NCBI GenBank assembly: GCA_018672475.1
Contig: JABHFS010000024.1
Location: 20,059 to 84,058 of the forward strand
DNA: 64,000 bases
DNA from: Gemmatimonadota bacterium
GTDB taxonomy: Bacteria; Latescibacterota; UBA2968; UBA8231
Direction of reading: 5' to 3'
Positions 9,562 to 18,855 of the stretch are shown piece after piece. The position numbers were made by a program, and so were the translations under genes. How positions within the stretch are numbered: position 1 is the stretch's first letter; each line of letters begins with the position of its first letter. Under the pieces are notes generated by a model. It was given only the letters and a program-made list of their open reading frames with translations. It did no database searches and was not told where the DNA came from.

Positions 9562-10302
9562 TTACCGATACTGGTCCAAATCTCCCTTAAATTCAAATCC
9601 CAACACTTCGCGCGCCCGTTGCGTGTTGCAAAACTCGTCGGCTTCGGTGGCGCCGGCCATATGCAATACTTCGAAGCCGAGCTCGTCCTTTTCGATGGCT
9701 AGGCGGCAGGCCTCGGCTAGGTCGTGGCGGCAGACCATGCCGGTGTTCCAACTGCCTGGTTCCAGGTTGCCTCCGCCTTTGGCTAGATTGAGGCGGCTAT
9801 CGATAATCGAACAGGGGCGCAGCACGGCAATGGACTGGTTGAAGGCGTCGTGGAATTGGCGACACATTTCTTCCTGCAGGCGTTTGCTGATGGCGTAAAG
9901 GGTGCCGTCGGGGCGGCGCACGTCGGCGTCAAAGAAAGTGCCCTGAGGATGTTCGACCTGACAGGAGCCGATATGGGCGATGCGGTTGATGCTGCGGTTG
10001 CGCGCGGCTTCGAGCACGTTCCACAGGCCTTTGAGGTTTATTTCAAAAGGGGCCAGGTCGTCTTTGTCGTAGGAGCCGGCGTAGACGGCGGCGTGGATGA
10101 TCGCGTCAACGCCGTCGAGGGCGCCCTCGACGGTGTCGTAATCGGCGATATCACCGTGCACGATTTCTCCGCCGGACCACGGACCGGCTTTTTGCCAGGA
10201 TTCGGGGCCTCGGTCGAAGGCGCGTATCGCGTGATGTTCCTGCAAATTCTCCAATACGGCGCGGCCGACCCAACCGGCGGCGCCGAAGACGACTACCTTC
10301 AT
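9562..10302 (-). CDS. NAD-dependent epimerase/dehydratase (extended SDR)
   Basis: A 246-residue extended short-chain dehydrogenase/reductase. The N-terminus MKVVVFGAAGWVGR is the dinucleotide-binding Rossmann motif; the active-site region reads YAISKRLQEEMCRQF, with the YxxxK pair. The ATG at 10302 is used because the nucleotide-binding motif starts there and CGGAG lies upstream; the frame extends 17 codons further without a site. The protein is shorter than sugar-nucleotide epimerases (about 310-340), so it more likely acts on a small sugar or sugar acid. It is divergent from the SLC13 gene across about 120 bases that must hold both promoters. Confidence 0.82.
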   Translation of the reverse strand: MKVVVFGAAGWVGRAVLENLQEHHAIRAFDRGPESWQKAGPWSGGEIVHGDIADYDTVEGALDGVDAIIHAAVYAGSYDKDDLAPFEINLKGLWNVLEAARNRSINRIAHIGSCQVEHPQGTFFDADVRRPDGTLYAISKRLQEEMCRQFHDAFNQSIAVLRPCSIIDSRLNLAKGGGNLEPGSWNTGMVCRHDLAEACRLAIEKDELGFEVLHMAGATEADEFCNTQRAREVLGFEFKGDLDQYR

Positions 10303-10423
10303 GTGTGTACTCCGTGTGATTAGGGCGATTAAGAGCCGCGTAAGGTATTGCAAAAGTAGGTCGGCTTGTCAAGGGGTGGGTCGATTTGACCGGCTCTCCA
10401 GTCGGACATTTCTTAGGTCTCCT

Positions 10424-11983
10424 ATGGAAATACTTAGCCCGTCCCGCCGCATCGGCCTGTTGTTGGGGCCCACTCTCTTTTTATTCCTGTTAGTCGCGCC
10501 TTCGCCGGAAGGCTTGTCGCCTTTGGCGCAGCGTATGGCCGCCGTCGTCGTGCTGATGGCCGTCTTCTGGATCACCGAGGCGGTGCCGATCGCCGTCACG
10601 GCGCTGTTGCCGCTGGCGTTGTATCCGCTATTGGGTATTGCCGCCAGCAAGCAGACTGCCTTGGCCTACGGCAACCACTTACTCTTTTTGTTTATCGGCG
10701 GCTGTCTGATTGCCGCCGGTTTGCAAAAGTGGAACCTGCATCGGCGCATCGCGCTGTCGATTATTCTATGGATCGGTGCCGATCTTAAGCGGATTATGAT
10801 GGGTTTTATGCTGGCGACGGCTTTTTTGTCGATGTGGATATCGAATACCGCGACGACGTTGATGATGTGGCCGGTGGCTCTGGCGGTGGTGGTGGAGTTG
10901 GCGCAAAGTGATGCGCAGGGGCGGATCGAACGCAGTTTCGGCACGGTGCTTATGCTGGCCATCGCCTATAGCGCCTCGGTCGGCGGCATGAGCACGCTGA
11001 TCGGCACCGGCACCAATGTGGCCTTCGCGGCTTTGATACGCGAACTCTTTCCCGATTCGCCCGAGATCGGCTTTACGACCTGGATGGCGTTGGCCTTGCC
11101 GTTGACGGCGGTTTTCTTGCCGATTATCTGGTTAGTGCTGTTGCGCTACGCGGCCTATTTGGGCTTGGGGCAGATAGAAATTCCGGTCGAAGCCGCGCGC
11201 AGGGTGGTGAGTGATAAATTGGCGGAACTGGGGCGTCCGAGCCGCGGGGAGAAAACGATTGCCGTCGCGTTTTTTATGACGGTGTTCCTATGGGTATTTA
11301 GAAAACCCATCCCGGTCGGCGATCTGTTTACGTTGCCGGGATGGAGCCAGCTCTTTCCGGTGGCCCACGCCAAATATCTGCACGATACTACGGCGGCGGT
11401 GCTGATGGCCGTGTTGCTCTTTATGATTCCGGTCGATTTTAAAAAGGGCATTTTCGCGATGGATTGGAAGACCGGTGTGCGCGGCGTGCCGTGGGATATC
11501 GTTCTGCTGATGGGCGGTGGTTTCGCTTTGGCGACGGGATTCAAGGCGACGGGGTTGGACGTCTGGCTGGCCGGGCATCTCGGCATCTTGCGCGACGCCC
11601 CGACTTGGTTGATGATCCTAGCGATTTGTGCGCTGATGACCTTCGTGACCGAGTTCACCTCCAATATCGCTTCGACCACCATTATGATCCCGATCCTAGC
11701 CGCCCTGGCGCAGAGCATGCAGGTGCATCCATTGTTGTTGATCGTGCCGGCGACGCTGTCGGCCTCGTGCGCCTTTATGATGCCGGTGGCCACCCCGCCC
11801 AACGCCATCGTCTTTTCGAGCGGTTGGATCGATATACGGCAGATGGCTCAGGTGGGAATCGTGCTGAATGTGCTGGGGATTTTATTGGTGACGGCGATGT
11901 CCTACGCCGGGCTCTATTTCATTTTGGGGATCGATCCGGAGGTTTTCCCCGCTTGGGCGGAGAGTTCAGCCTCTGGTCACTGA
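10424..11983 (+). CDS. SLC13/DASS-family sodium:anion symporter
   Basis: A 519-residue inner-membrane carrier of the divalent anion:Na+ symporter family, which imports dicarboxylates, sulfate or related anions. The signature sites are LIGTGTNVAF in the first half and VATPPNAIVF in the second, the two Ser/Thr-Asn substrate loops of the inverted-repeat fold. About eleven membrane segments are visible. The ATG at 10424 (MEILSPSRR) is preferred; upstream codons back to 10301 encode an Arg-rich non-family stretch. With sugar-acid enzymes near by, import of a carboxylic acid is a reasonable inference, but specificity is not visible. Confidence 0.88.
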   Translation: MEILSPSRRIGLLLGPTLFLFLLVAPSPEGLSPLAQRMAAVVVLMAVFWITEAVPIAVTALLPLALYPLLGIAASKQTALAYGNHLLFLFIGGCLIAAGLQKWNLHRRIALSIILWIGADLKRIMMGFMLATAFLSMWISNTATTLMMWPVALAVVVELAQSDAQGRIERSFGTVLMLAIAYSASVGGMSTLIGTGTNVAFAALIRELFPDSPEIGFTTWMALALPLTAVFLPIIWLVLLRYAAYLGLGQIEIPVEAARRVVSDKLAELGRPSRGEKTIAVAFFMTVFLWVFRKPIPVGDLFTLPGWSQLFPVAHAKYLHDTTAAVLMAVLLFMIPVDFKKGIFAMDWKTGVRGVPWDIVLLMGGGFALATGFKATGLDVWLAGHLGILRDAPTWLMILAICALMTFVTEFTSNIASTTIMIPILAALAQSMQVHPLLLIVPATLSASCAFMMPVATPPNAIVFSSGWIDIRQMAQVGIVLNVLGILLVTAMSYAGLYFILGIDPEVFPAWAESSASGH

Positions 11984-12188
11984 GCGCTTGTAACGCGTTT
12001 GACTGACGACCAGGTGGTGCCTGCTACCGCTGAAGGCGTTAATTATCGGCGACAGTCTCCAGGCGCGCACCCAGTCGGCGAGTAGGGTATTGCACGTCGA
12101 CTCCCGCAGCGAAAGACGGGAAGGAGTTGATGATGAGCCGTACGTATCGCGAAAAAGCGCGGAAGATTATTATGACGGCCTTTTTGAC

Positions 12189-13196
12189 TCACTGTTTTTC
12201 GTTCTTGAGATCGCGTCCTAACAGCATGGTGAGGAACTGGTCGCGCACGGCGGGGGCCAGCGAGCGATTCGTGAGGTAGCGAGCGGGTTGTCCAGGAGCA
12301 GAAGGTTGTAATTCGATACCCCAGAGGGGTGCGATGCTATTGGGCAACATGGCATAGCGGATATCGCCGATGAAGTTGGGGCGGGTCGGATGGCGGATGG
12401 CTAGCCCTTGCGCGAAGGCGGTAAAGCGTCGAGCATCGTTATCGGCACGTGAATTTGTGGGCGCCCAAGGCAGGTCGCTGGAGGGGTCAAAAAGCTTAGT
12501 CGCCGCTCCGGGGTAGACGCGTTGTCGGTCGTCGAGGCGGATCGCGTCTACCCAGACGCTGTCGTCTACCGTATAGAGCGCGCGCCAGAGCACGAGATTG
12601 GCGATTGTGGGTTTGACCAGCAGGCGCTCGGGCGCATGCCCGCGTTCGGCGGCGATTTCATAGGCGACGATTTCGGCGCGGTGGTGTTGAACGAAGCCGA
12701 AGAGTACGTAGGCGAAGGCCAGAACGAGCCCTTGGCGTAGCGGCCTAGACTGTCTTATGCCGATGAGCAAAGGGATTAAGAGTGCTAAGGTGAAGACCGG
12801 GTCGACGATGGCGATAACACTCCAGGCGACAGGCTGTTGCGAAAAGGGCCAAAAAAGATGGGTGCCATAGCTGGTGCAGGCGTCGAGCAGGCCGCCGGTG
12901 GCGTAACCAAGCAAAGCGTAGCGGTACAGCGCACCGAGGGGCATATAGCGGCGCAGCAGGGGCCAGAGTAAGAGCGCGGCGAGTGCGGCGCCGAAGGGTA
13001 TAAAGGCTAGTGAGTGGCTGAAATGCCGGTGGTATTCTAGTTGCAGCAGCGGGTCGCTGGTGCTGTGGATCAGTGCGTCGGCGTCGGGCAACAGACCTGC
13101 GCCGAAACCCACCAATGCGGCTGTGCGGCTGTGTTGCGGTTTAGCGCAGGCTTGGGCGAGTGCGGCGCCGATGATGCCTTGGGTCAGGATATCCAT
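12189..13196 (-). CDS. YdjM/LexA-binding type membrane-bound metal-dependent hydrolase
   Basis: A 335-residue protein of the YdjM family. The N-terminus shows the family pattern: MDILTQGIIGAALAQ, then GFGAGLLPDADAL and EYHRHFSHSLAF, giving the conserved Asp and His cluster thought to bind metal. Five or so hydrophobic segments run through the first 175 residues, followed by a soluble C-terminal half that is longer than in the shortest members. It converges with the SLC13 gene, with a 205-base gap in which I see no clear terminator. The physiological substrate of this family is not established. Confidence 0.78.
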   Translation of the reverse strand: MDILTQGIIGAALAQACAKPQHSRTAALVGFGAGLLPDADALIHSTSDPLLQLEYHRHFSHSLAFIPFGAALAALLLWPLLRRYMPLGALYRYALLGYATGGLLDACTSYGTHLFWPFSQQPVAWSVIAIVDPVFTLALLIPLLIGIRQSRPLRQGLVLAFAYVLFGFVQHHRAEIVAYEIAAERGHAPERLLVKPTIANLVLWRALYTVDDSVWVDAIRLDDRQRVYPGAATKLFDPSSDLPWAPTNSRADNDARRFTAFAQGLAIRHPTRPNFIGDIRYAMLPNSIAPLWGIELQPSAPGQPARYLTNRSLAPAVRDQFLTMLLGRDLKNEKQ

Positions 13197-13414
13197 GATG
13201 TGCTAAGAACGCAGGTCTGACCGTCGGCGACAAGCGGTAGCCGTGGAGTCATTGCAAATCTCAACTGAATTCACAGAACCAACGCTCTTTAATGCCGTCA
13301 GGTAGGGATGTTGTCGGTTCGTAGTCTATAAGTGAGGTGGCTACAACTCAGTGTTGAATGAATAGAAAATCACCCTCATTCGTTGGCTTGAGGACCGTTT
13401 GCAAAAAAGTTATG

Positions 13415-13807
13415 TTAACCGCGGGAAGGGTGCGGTTCGTCGCCCTCTCCGTCGTCGCTTTGGTCGTCGTCTTTTTTATGCAGGTTGCCCATTAACTGAG
13501 GTCTGAATTGCAAAATAATTACAATGACTATGAAAATGGCGATGCCGATCAATCGTTCATCTTTAGTGTTGTACCACGGGTCAACTATTAGCCATCCCGC
13601 CAGGCCAACACCTACGGCGATGAGGATTGATAATAAGTTGCTTATTATCTGCGGTATTGCATGTAGTAAAATCCCACAGAGAATAAAACATGCAATACCG
13701 ATGCGTTGGGCTTCTTTGTTAGTAAACCACGGATCAATCGTCAGCCATACGGCAACACCAAAAACCAAAGACACAACGACCGCTATTTTGTTCGGCAAAT
13801 ATTTCAT
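13415..13807 (-). CDS. Small membrane protein made of two tandem repeats
   Basis: I do not recognise this 130-residue protein. It has four predicted membrane segments arranged as two copies of one unit: VAVWLTIDPWFTNKEAQRIGIA and, about 50 residues later, LAGWLIVDPWYNTKDERLIGIA when trimmed to the shared core (DPW[FY], then RIGIA or LIGIA). The C-terminus is a charged tail (KKDDDQSDDGEGDE). AAGGGG lies just before the ATG at 13807. It stands alone between gaps of ~220 and ~240 bases. The internal duplication implies a helix-pair unit; no function is suggested. Confidence 0.65.
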   Translation of the reverse strand: MKYLPNKIAVVVSLVFGVAVWLTIDPWFTNKEAQRIGIACFILCGILLHAIPQIISNLLSILIAVGVGLAGWLIVDPWYNTKDERLIGIAIFIVIVIILQFRPQLMGNLHKKDDDQSDDGEGDEPHPSRG

Positions 13808-14054
13808 AACAAAACCCCTTGGTCAGAATGTGCTTAGGAGAGTAACCGAAAGCACTTCGGCTAGAACTCACGGCCTCTTTTGATCATTCAAGGGTGTACA
13901 TGGTGCTGATATAAAAAAGTGTATATTTTAATATACAGAAAACCAATAATATACAAACGATTTTAAATACGTAAATTTACGTCTTTTTATACTTTTTATA
14001 AAAAATAGACAACTCTGATCCATACTGAATATAGGGCACGCGTCCGTGGGTGCA
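13808..14054. other. AT-rich divergent intergenic region with inverted repeats
   Basis: The gap between two divergent genes is much more AT-rich than its surroundings from about 13915 to 14010. It contains GTATATTTTAATATAC (13921-13936), with 7-bp perfect arms, and the perfect 14-bp palindrome ACGTAAATTTACGT (13969-13982) followed by CTTTTT. This is a likely site for both promoters and for a regulator, but no specific factor can be named. Confidence 0.4.
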
Positions 14055-14897
14055 ATGAAAATAGACCACATCATCTTTTTGATTCATCCCTGTTGTTATG
14101 AGCCGCTTGCGCCGGAGGTTGTGCATCGCGACAACCTGCAACTCTTTGTTGAATGCGAGCGTGAGGTGAAAAAACGTTGGCTGGCGGCGCTGGCCGACCG
14201 GCCGTCGAATACTTTGCTCGTGCAGCTGGGCGGGCCGGTGGCGCTGTGGGATGAGGCGATCCGGTATTTGGGTGCGTCGGCTGTTTTCTATCCGCAAAGC
14301 GAGTTCTCCGCAGACGGCGGTCTGTCCGAATATTATCGACGCCTCATTGCCGAATTCAATACTCATATCACCGCGAATGCTCTGACGTTCGATCCGGCAA
14401 CCGTTGCTTCCGAGTTATGGGGTGAATCTTTCGAAGGCTGTGTTCCGGGTTATGGTGGCGCCTTCGCGGAATATCTGAATTTGCGGCAATCTCCAAAGAT
14501 GCGTTTTGAGATGACGGTCTACGATTCGCGCTTTTTATTTGAGGCGCGGCATTGGGACTTAATACCTTTGGCTGATAGCGATGTCGAGGCCTGGATTTTC
14601 GAGTGTCATGACGGTACTGGCGCGGCGATGTTCCAGGCGCGCCGCACGGCCCAGTGGATCGACGAACGCCGGGTCCATCTGGAACTGGACGACAAACGAT
14701 TGCAGATTTGTGATAAGCAGGGTTACACTCTCTGGCCTCAGACGCCGTGGGAGAAAGGCAAGGCCGAGGCGGTGTTGCCCTATAGCATGACCTTGAAGGA
14801 CTGTAATTGGCGCTGGGTGCGTTCGCTCGGCATGCCTTTTGATTCGTTTCGGGAAGTTATCGGCGCCGCACGCGTAACGGCGAAAGAGAATGGCTGA
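14055..14897 (+). CDS. Conserved hypothetical protein paired with an enolase-superfamily gene
   Basis: I do not recognise this 280-residue soluble protein. It starts MKIDHIIFLIHPCCYE, has LLVQLGGPVALWDEA and then VPGYGGAFAEYLNL, without signal peptide or membrane segment. A GTG at 14046 is an alternative start. Its stop overlaps the ATG of the following enolase-superfamily gene by eight bases, so the two are translated together and probably act in one pathway. A role in sugar-acid metabolism is only inferred from this neighbour. Confidence 0.6.
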   Translation: MKIDHIIFLIHPCCYEPLAPEVVHRDNLQLFVECEREVKKRWLAALADRPSNTLLVQLGGPVALWDEAIRYLGASAVFYPQSEFSADGGLSEYYRRLIAEFNTHITANALTFDPATVASELWGESFEGCVPGYGGAFAEYLNLRQSPKMRFEMTVYDSRFLFEARHWDLIPLADSDVEAWIFECHDGTGAAMFQARRTAQWIDERRVHLELDDKRLQICDKQGYTLWPQTPWEKGKAEAVLPYSMTLKDCNWRWVRSLGMPFDSFREVIGAARVTAKENG

Positions 14898-16053
14898 TAT
14901 GAAAATCACCGATGTGATTCTGCACAAAGTTGTCGTGCCGATGCGGCCTAGTGCGGTGCACTCTGAAGGCGTCGAGGACAAGCTTTGTGCGCCTGATCCG
15001 GTCACCGGCCGTTCGTTAAACTTCTGGGAATTCCCCAAGTGGATTGTCGAGTTGGTCGCCGACAATGGCCTGGTCGGTCTGGGCGAACCGCGCCGTGGCG
15101 ATCTTTACGCTCCGCTCTGCGCATATGCTGAGCAGATCATTGGTAAGACGTTGCAAGAGTTGCCGGTGGGCAATTTGCCGCTGCCGCACGGCGACGACTA
15201 CGAGTCGTATATCATCTACGAAGCCTATGAGATGGCCTGGTTGGATTTGTTGGGTAAACATCTGGGCGTGCCGGTGCATCACTTATTGGGCGGCAAAAAA
15301 ATTGACCGGGTTCCGATCGATTTCTGGATGGGACGCGGTACGCCGGAGGACACAGCCCGGCGCGCACAAATGGGCCTGGAAATGGGTTTTCGCGGACTCA
15401 AGATGAAGTGCGAGCTGGGCGACCCCATCGCAGAACGCGTCGCGGCGGTGAGGGAAGTTGCGCCGGATTTTTCTATCGTCTTGGACCCGAACGAGCGCTT
15501 TGTCGATCTTGACGGGGCGCGGGCGGTGGCCCGTTCCTTAGAGCGTTTTGATCGAGTCATCTTTGAAAGCCCGGTGCCGCAAGACCGTCTGGACTGGTAT
15601 GTCGAGTTGCGCAGCCAGATTCCGCAGTCGATTGCGTTGCACCTGACGTCGATAAATGATCTGTTGCCCGCGCTGCGACTGGAGGCAGCGGATCATTATA
15701 ATTTGCTCGGTCCGTTGAAACAGTTCGTCGATTGGGCGACGCTGACACGCACGGCGGGTTGTGCGACCTGGCGCGGCACGGGCATGGACCTGGGGGTGCG
15801 TGATATGAGCAGCGTGCACGCGGCGGCGGCGGCCGGCTGTGAGTTGCCCAGCGATATTATCGGGCATCTGTTGCGAGAAGATGACCTGGTCGCCGAACCG
15901 ATTGCGTTTGCCGACGGCAGCTTGATCGTGCCGGATGCGCCGGGGCTTGGTGTTGAGCTCGACCGCGTCGCGTTGGAAAGATACCGGGTTTCGCTTGCTG
16001 AGAATGAATTGGCCGTTGATGGCGGGCGGCGGGCGGCGACCGTTGGCATTTGA
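14890..16053 (+). CDS. Mandelate racemase/muconate-lactonizing enzyme family protein (enolase superfamily)
   Basis: A 387-residue enolase-superfamily enzyme, a group that abstracts the proton alpha to a carboxylate, usually in acid-sugar dehydration. The N-terminal capping domain includes EPRRGD and AYEMAWLDLLGK. The barrel shows LKMKCELG (the KxK position), VLDPNERF (first metal ligand Asp) and IFESPVPQ (second ligand Glu). Where the third Asp/Glu ligand is expected the sequence reads IALHLTSIND, so that ligand may be missing or replaced. A second ATG at 14899 is possible. It is co-transcribed with the hypothetical gene before it. Substrate unknown. Confidence 0.82.
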   Translation: MADMKITDVILHKVVVPMRPSAVHSEGVEDKLCAPDPVTGRSLNFWEFPKWIVELVADNGLVGLGEPRRGDLYAPLCAYAEQIIGKTLQELPVGNLPLPHGDDYESYIIYEAYEMAWLDLLGKHLGVPVHHLLGGKKIDRVPIDFWMGRGTPEDTARRAQMGLEMGFRGLKMKCELGDPIAERVAAVREVAPDFSIVLDPNERFVDLDGARAVARSLERFDRVIFESPVPQDRLDWYVELRSQIPQSIALHLTSINDLLPALRLEAADHYNLLGPLKQFVDWATLTRTAGCATWRGTGMDLGVRDMSSVHAAAAAGCELPSDIIGHLLREDDLVAEPIAFADGSLIVPDAPGLGVELDRVALERYRVSLAENELAVDGGRRAATVGI

Positions 16054-16192
16054 CGACTTCGCGCCGTGACGAAAGCAGAGAACGATGAGTAATGGCGAAT
16101 TTCCCTGCGTGTCTTCACTGGAGAATACGAGCAAATTTGGTGTCCTATCGTGGGGATTTTGTGCAGAGACTTGCACCGATCTATATTAGAGT

Positions 16193-16323
16193 TGTCGCGT
16201 ATTAAGCTGAATTTTGCTCGTAAAATACTGAAAAATATGGCCTTTGCAGAGCTTTGATTTTCAATTTAGCAAGTCGCTGTTTTTATACGACTTAAGTGTA
16301 TTTTTCTCGCTTATAGCGCGACA
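16193..16323. mobile_element. MITE-like repeat, copy 1
   Basis: A 131-bp element, about 88 percent identical by eye to 39806-39937. Its ends are imperfect inverted repeats: TGTCGCGTATTAAGC on the left and, reversed and complemented, TGTCGCGCTATAAGC on the right. No transposase gene is inside. The flanking bases GT (left) and TGTCT (right) are also shared by both copies, so the true ends may lie a few bases further out. It ends 68 bases before the start of a FlgD-Ig protein gene and may carry its promoter or leader. Confidence 0.7.
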
Positions 16324-16391
16324 TGTCTTATCGATATACTAGCATGAAATATCCTTATCAGTGGTTTGCTGGCCGCCCTTGGAGATGCGCA

Positions 16392-18776
16392 ATGAAGCGC
16401 CTATTGAATCAGATGTTGAGTTTGGCCGCCGTCGCCGTGCTACTGCCGTCGGCTACGGGCCTGATGGCTGAGAATCTTGTCTTTAGCGGGACGGACTTCG
16501 AGTCTTGGAATCCTCCGAAGGGCTTGGTCGAGGTGCACGCCGACGGCATTGAGATTAAGCGTTTCGGTAAGTCGTTCAACGCGGTGGCCGATGCGCACGA
16601 GTATTCATCCGTAGTTATCGGCGATCTGTACGGCAGTGTTCGTCCTGCGCGCACGCCTTCAAACCAGGCCGATGCACATCTAATCGCCGATCAGGACCCC
16701 AGGACCTGGTGGAAACCCGCGGCAGAGGACCCGCCGGATAAATTCTGGGTGGAACTCGATCTGGGGCGGGCGGTGATCGCCGACAAGATCCGCGTGATCT
16801 TCCCCGATACCACGGGCGCGCGCCCCTTCACCTTTTTTTCGGTCTTCACCAGTCCCGGGGTGCCGGTCAGTTTTGGCGGGGGCAAGCGGATCGTTTTCGA
16901 TCGCGTTGGTAAGACAATCAATAATAATACCATGCGCGTGGTTGAATTCGAGCTTGAGGTGAAGGACGACCCAGAACAGAAGTTTTCGCCGGTGCGCTTT
17001 GTGCGTTTTGAGGCAACGGGGCGCACGCCCGACGCAGCGCTGGCTGAGATCGAGGTCGACGCCGTTGGTTTCAATCTGTCTTCCAAGGTCACGATCGAAC
17101 GTCGACTGGAGTCCGGTGATGCGGGCTGGGGGGGCCGGACATGGAGCTCGGATTCCCGCGAGTGTGTGGATCGCGCCTGCGGCCGGGGCAGCGGTGCCGA
17201 GGCATTGCTTGATGAGGACATGGCGTTTCGCAAATGGAATATCGAGGCCGTGATCGTCAGTGGTGACTGGCGCGATTCGGGCTTCTGGGCCGTGGTCGAT
17301 TTTGGCAATGTCTTCCGTGTCGACCGGGCAGTGTGGATCCCGGGCAATGGGCCCTTCACCTACTCCGTTTACAAACCAGTGGCCACGCATAGTACACTAC
17401 AGGCTCATTGTGATTTCTCTGTGCAAGAGATATTTACCTCAGACGGATCGCCTAGCAAGACCTCTGTTGCGGATGTAGAGGGTCCCTTTGATTACGAATC
17501 GCTCGCGGCTGATACGGGTTCCAAGGGCATCTACGATTTCCAATTCCCGTCGCGGCCGGTGCGTTTTTTCAACTGGCGCGTGCCCAATGGCCGCGGTAAT
17601 TGCCGCGCCCTGCAGCTATGGGTCTTCCACAGCGAGGGCTACCCTGCTTCGGTCTCCCTGCAATCGGACGACATATCGTTGGGTGGGGCCCGCAGCATCA
17701 GTCGCATCGAGTGGGATGCGGACTTGCCGCCGGGGACGCGGATTGAGGTACAGACGCAAACGGGCAATGGTTTTCAGTCGATTAGACGCTATTACCTTGC
17801 CAATGGCAATGAAGTTACGAAGGAGGGCTACGAGGCGGCGAAATCGCGCCAAAAAGGGGATATCGTCGATGAGGACATCCGCGATCCCTCATGGAGCGAT
17901 TGGAGTAACCCACACCGGTTACCGGGCCAGGCTTTCCAGTCGCCATCACCCCGGCAGTGGTTGCAGGCGCGCGTCACGCTGAGCAGCGACGACCCCGAGG
18001 TTTTTCCGACCCTGCGCTCGCTGACCTTTATCGCTAATGATCCGGTTATTACCTCCGGGTTGAGCGGATATGTGTTCCCGCGGGAGGCGGCGCTGGACTC
18101 GCTGATGGAGTTCCGCTATATCATCAAGCCGGTGTCGTTTCGTAGCACGGATGTCGGTTTCGATCAGGTGCTGATCGTACTGCCTCCAGGTAGCACTGAG
18201 GCTGAACTGGTAAGTGCGACGGTTGGGGGGGTGAAAAGCGATGCCACTAGTTTGCTGAAAGGGGACTCATTGCTGGTGCAATTGGCCCAGGAGGCTGTAA
18301 AGCGCGACTCGGTTGAGATCATTTTTAAGACGCGTGTATTCGAGAGTCCGACGGTTTTTGAAACGCTCGTGTCCAGTTCCACCGAGCAAGAGAACATGCA
18401 AGGGGTGCTACCCGAGTTTGTCGGGGCCGACCAGGTTTTCGTGCCACAAGCGGTTACGGGCGGAGGGCTGATTCGCAATGTCAGCCACAATGAGATATTT
18501 ACGCCGAACCAGGATGGGGTCAACGACCTTTACGAGTTGCGTTTTATTGTGGTGAAAACTGGCGAGAAACCACAGGTGCGGGTTTTCTCCCTGGATGGGG
18601 TCCAGGTGGCTGAACTGGAGCATGCCGGCTCCCAGAGCAATGAGGCGAAATTTGCGTGGGATGGTGGCGTAGGGACCGGTCAGACGGTGTCGCCGGGCGT
18701 ATACGTGGTGCGTATCGAGGTCCCGGCGAATGCCAAAAATGAGGTCATGCAGAAGATCGTGCACGTAGTGTATTGA
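16392..18776 (+). CDS. Secreted discoidin/FlgD-Ig surface protein
   Basis: A 794-residue intact paralog of the three-gene cluster near the left end. The ATG at 16392 is set by GGAG upstream and a clean signal peptide (MKRLLNQMLSLAAVAVLLP, ending LMAE); the frame extends back into the repeat without a site. A discoidin-like domain with LIADQDPRTWWKP and VELDLGRAV (about 75-230) is followed by a second with an inserted Cys pair (CVDRAC), the IEWDADLPPGTRIEV module (about 450) with SPSPRQWLQARV, and a FlgD-Ig domain with FTPNQDGVND and VSPGVYVVRI (about 700-794). It ends HVVY. It is transcribed alone, with a strong terminator downstream. Confidence 0.83.
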   Translation: MKRLLNQMLSLAAVAVLLPSATGLMAENLVFSGTDFESWNPPKGLVEVHADGIEIKRFGKSFNAVADAHEYSSVVIGDLYGSVRPARTPSNQADAHLIADQDPRTWWKPAAEDPPDKFWVELDLGRAVIADKIRVIFPDTTGARPFTFFSVFTSPGVPVSFGGGKRIVFDRVGKTINNNTMRVVEFELEVKDDPEQKFSPVRFVRFEATGRTPDAALAEIEVDAVGFNLSSKVTIERRLESGDAGWGGRTWSSDSRECVDRACGRGSGAEALLDEDMAFRKWNIEAVIVSGDWRDSGFWAVVDFGNVFRVDRAVWIPGNGPFTYSVYKPVATHSTLQAHCDFSVQEIFTSDGSPSKTSVADVEGPFDYESLAADTGSKGIYDFQFPSRPVRFFNWRVPNGRGNCRALQLWVFHSEGYPASVSLQSDDISLGGARSISRIEWDADLPPGTRIEVQTQTGNGFQSIRRYYLANGNEVTKEGYEAAKSRQKGDIVDEDIRDPSWSDWSNPHRLPGQAFQSPSPRQWLQARVTLSSDDPEVFPTLRSLTFIANDPVITSGLSGYVFPREAALDSLMEFRYIIKPVSFRSTDVGFDQVLIVLPPGSTEAELVSATVGGVKSDATSLLKGDSLLVQLAQEAVKRDSVEIIFKTRVFESPTVFETLVSSSTEQENMQGVLPEFVGADQVFVPQAVTGGGLIRNVSHNEIFTPNQDGVNDLYELRFIVVKTGEKPQVRVFSLDGVQVAELEHAGSQSNEAKFAWDGGVGTGQTVSPGVYVVRIEVPANAKNEVMQKIVHVVY

Positions 18777-18827
18777 CTCGCTTATGGGGGGCACCAACTA
18801 AGCTGTATGGATACATGGCGCTGCGTC

Positions 18828-18855
18828 GGGACCACACCCGGTGCAGCGCTTTTTT
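18828..18855 (+). terminator. Rho-independent terminator after the fourth FlgD-Ig gene
   Basis: GCGCTGC and GTGCAGCGC form the stem, extended by CGGG and CCCG around a short loop, followed directly by six T. It lies 52 bases after the stop at 18776. The distal end touches the decayed phosphatase fragment that points the other way. Confidence 0.85.

Noticed and set aside
12130..12279. 49-codon ORF (MMSRTYREKARKII...) with a perfect AAGGAG site
   Set aside because: Two thirds of it runs antisense through the end of the YdjM-like gene and no family is recognised; the ribosome site may be chance or a relic.
16085..16189. 34-codon Cys-containing ORF after the enolase-superfamily gene
   Set aside because: No ribosome site at proper distance and no known family; another frame of the same bases looks like the end of a FlgD-Ig gene.
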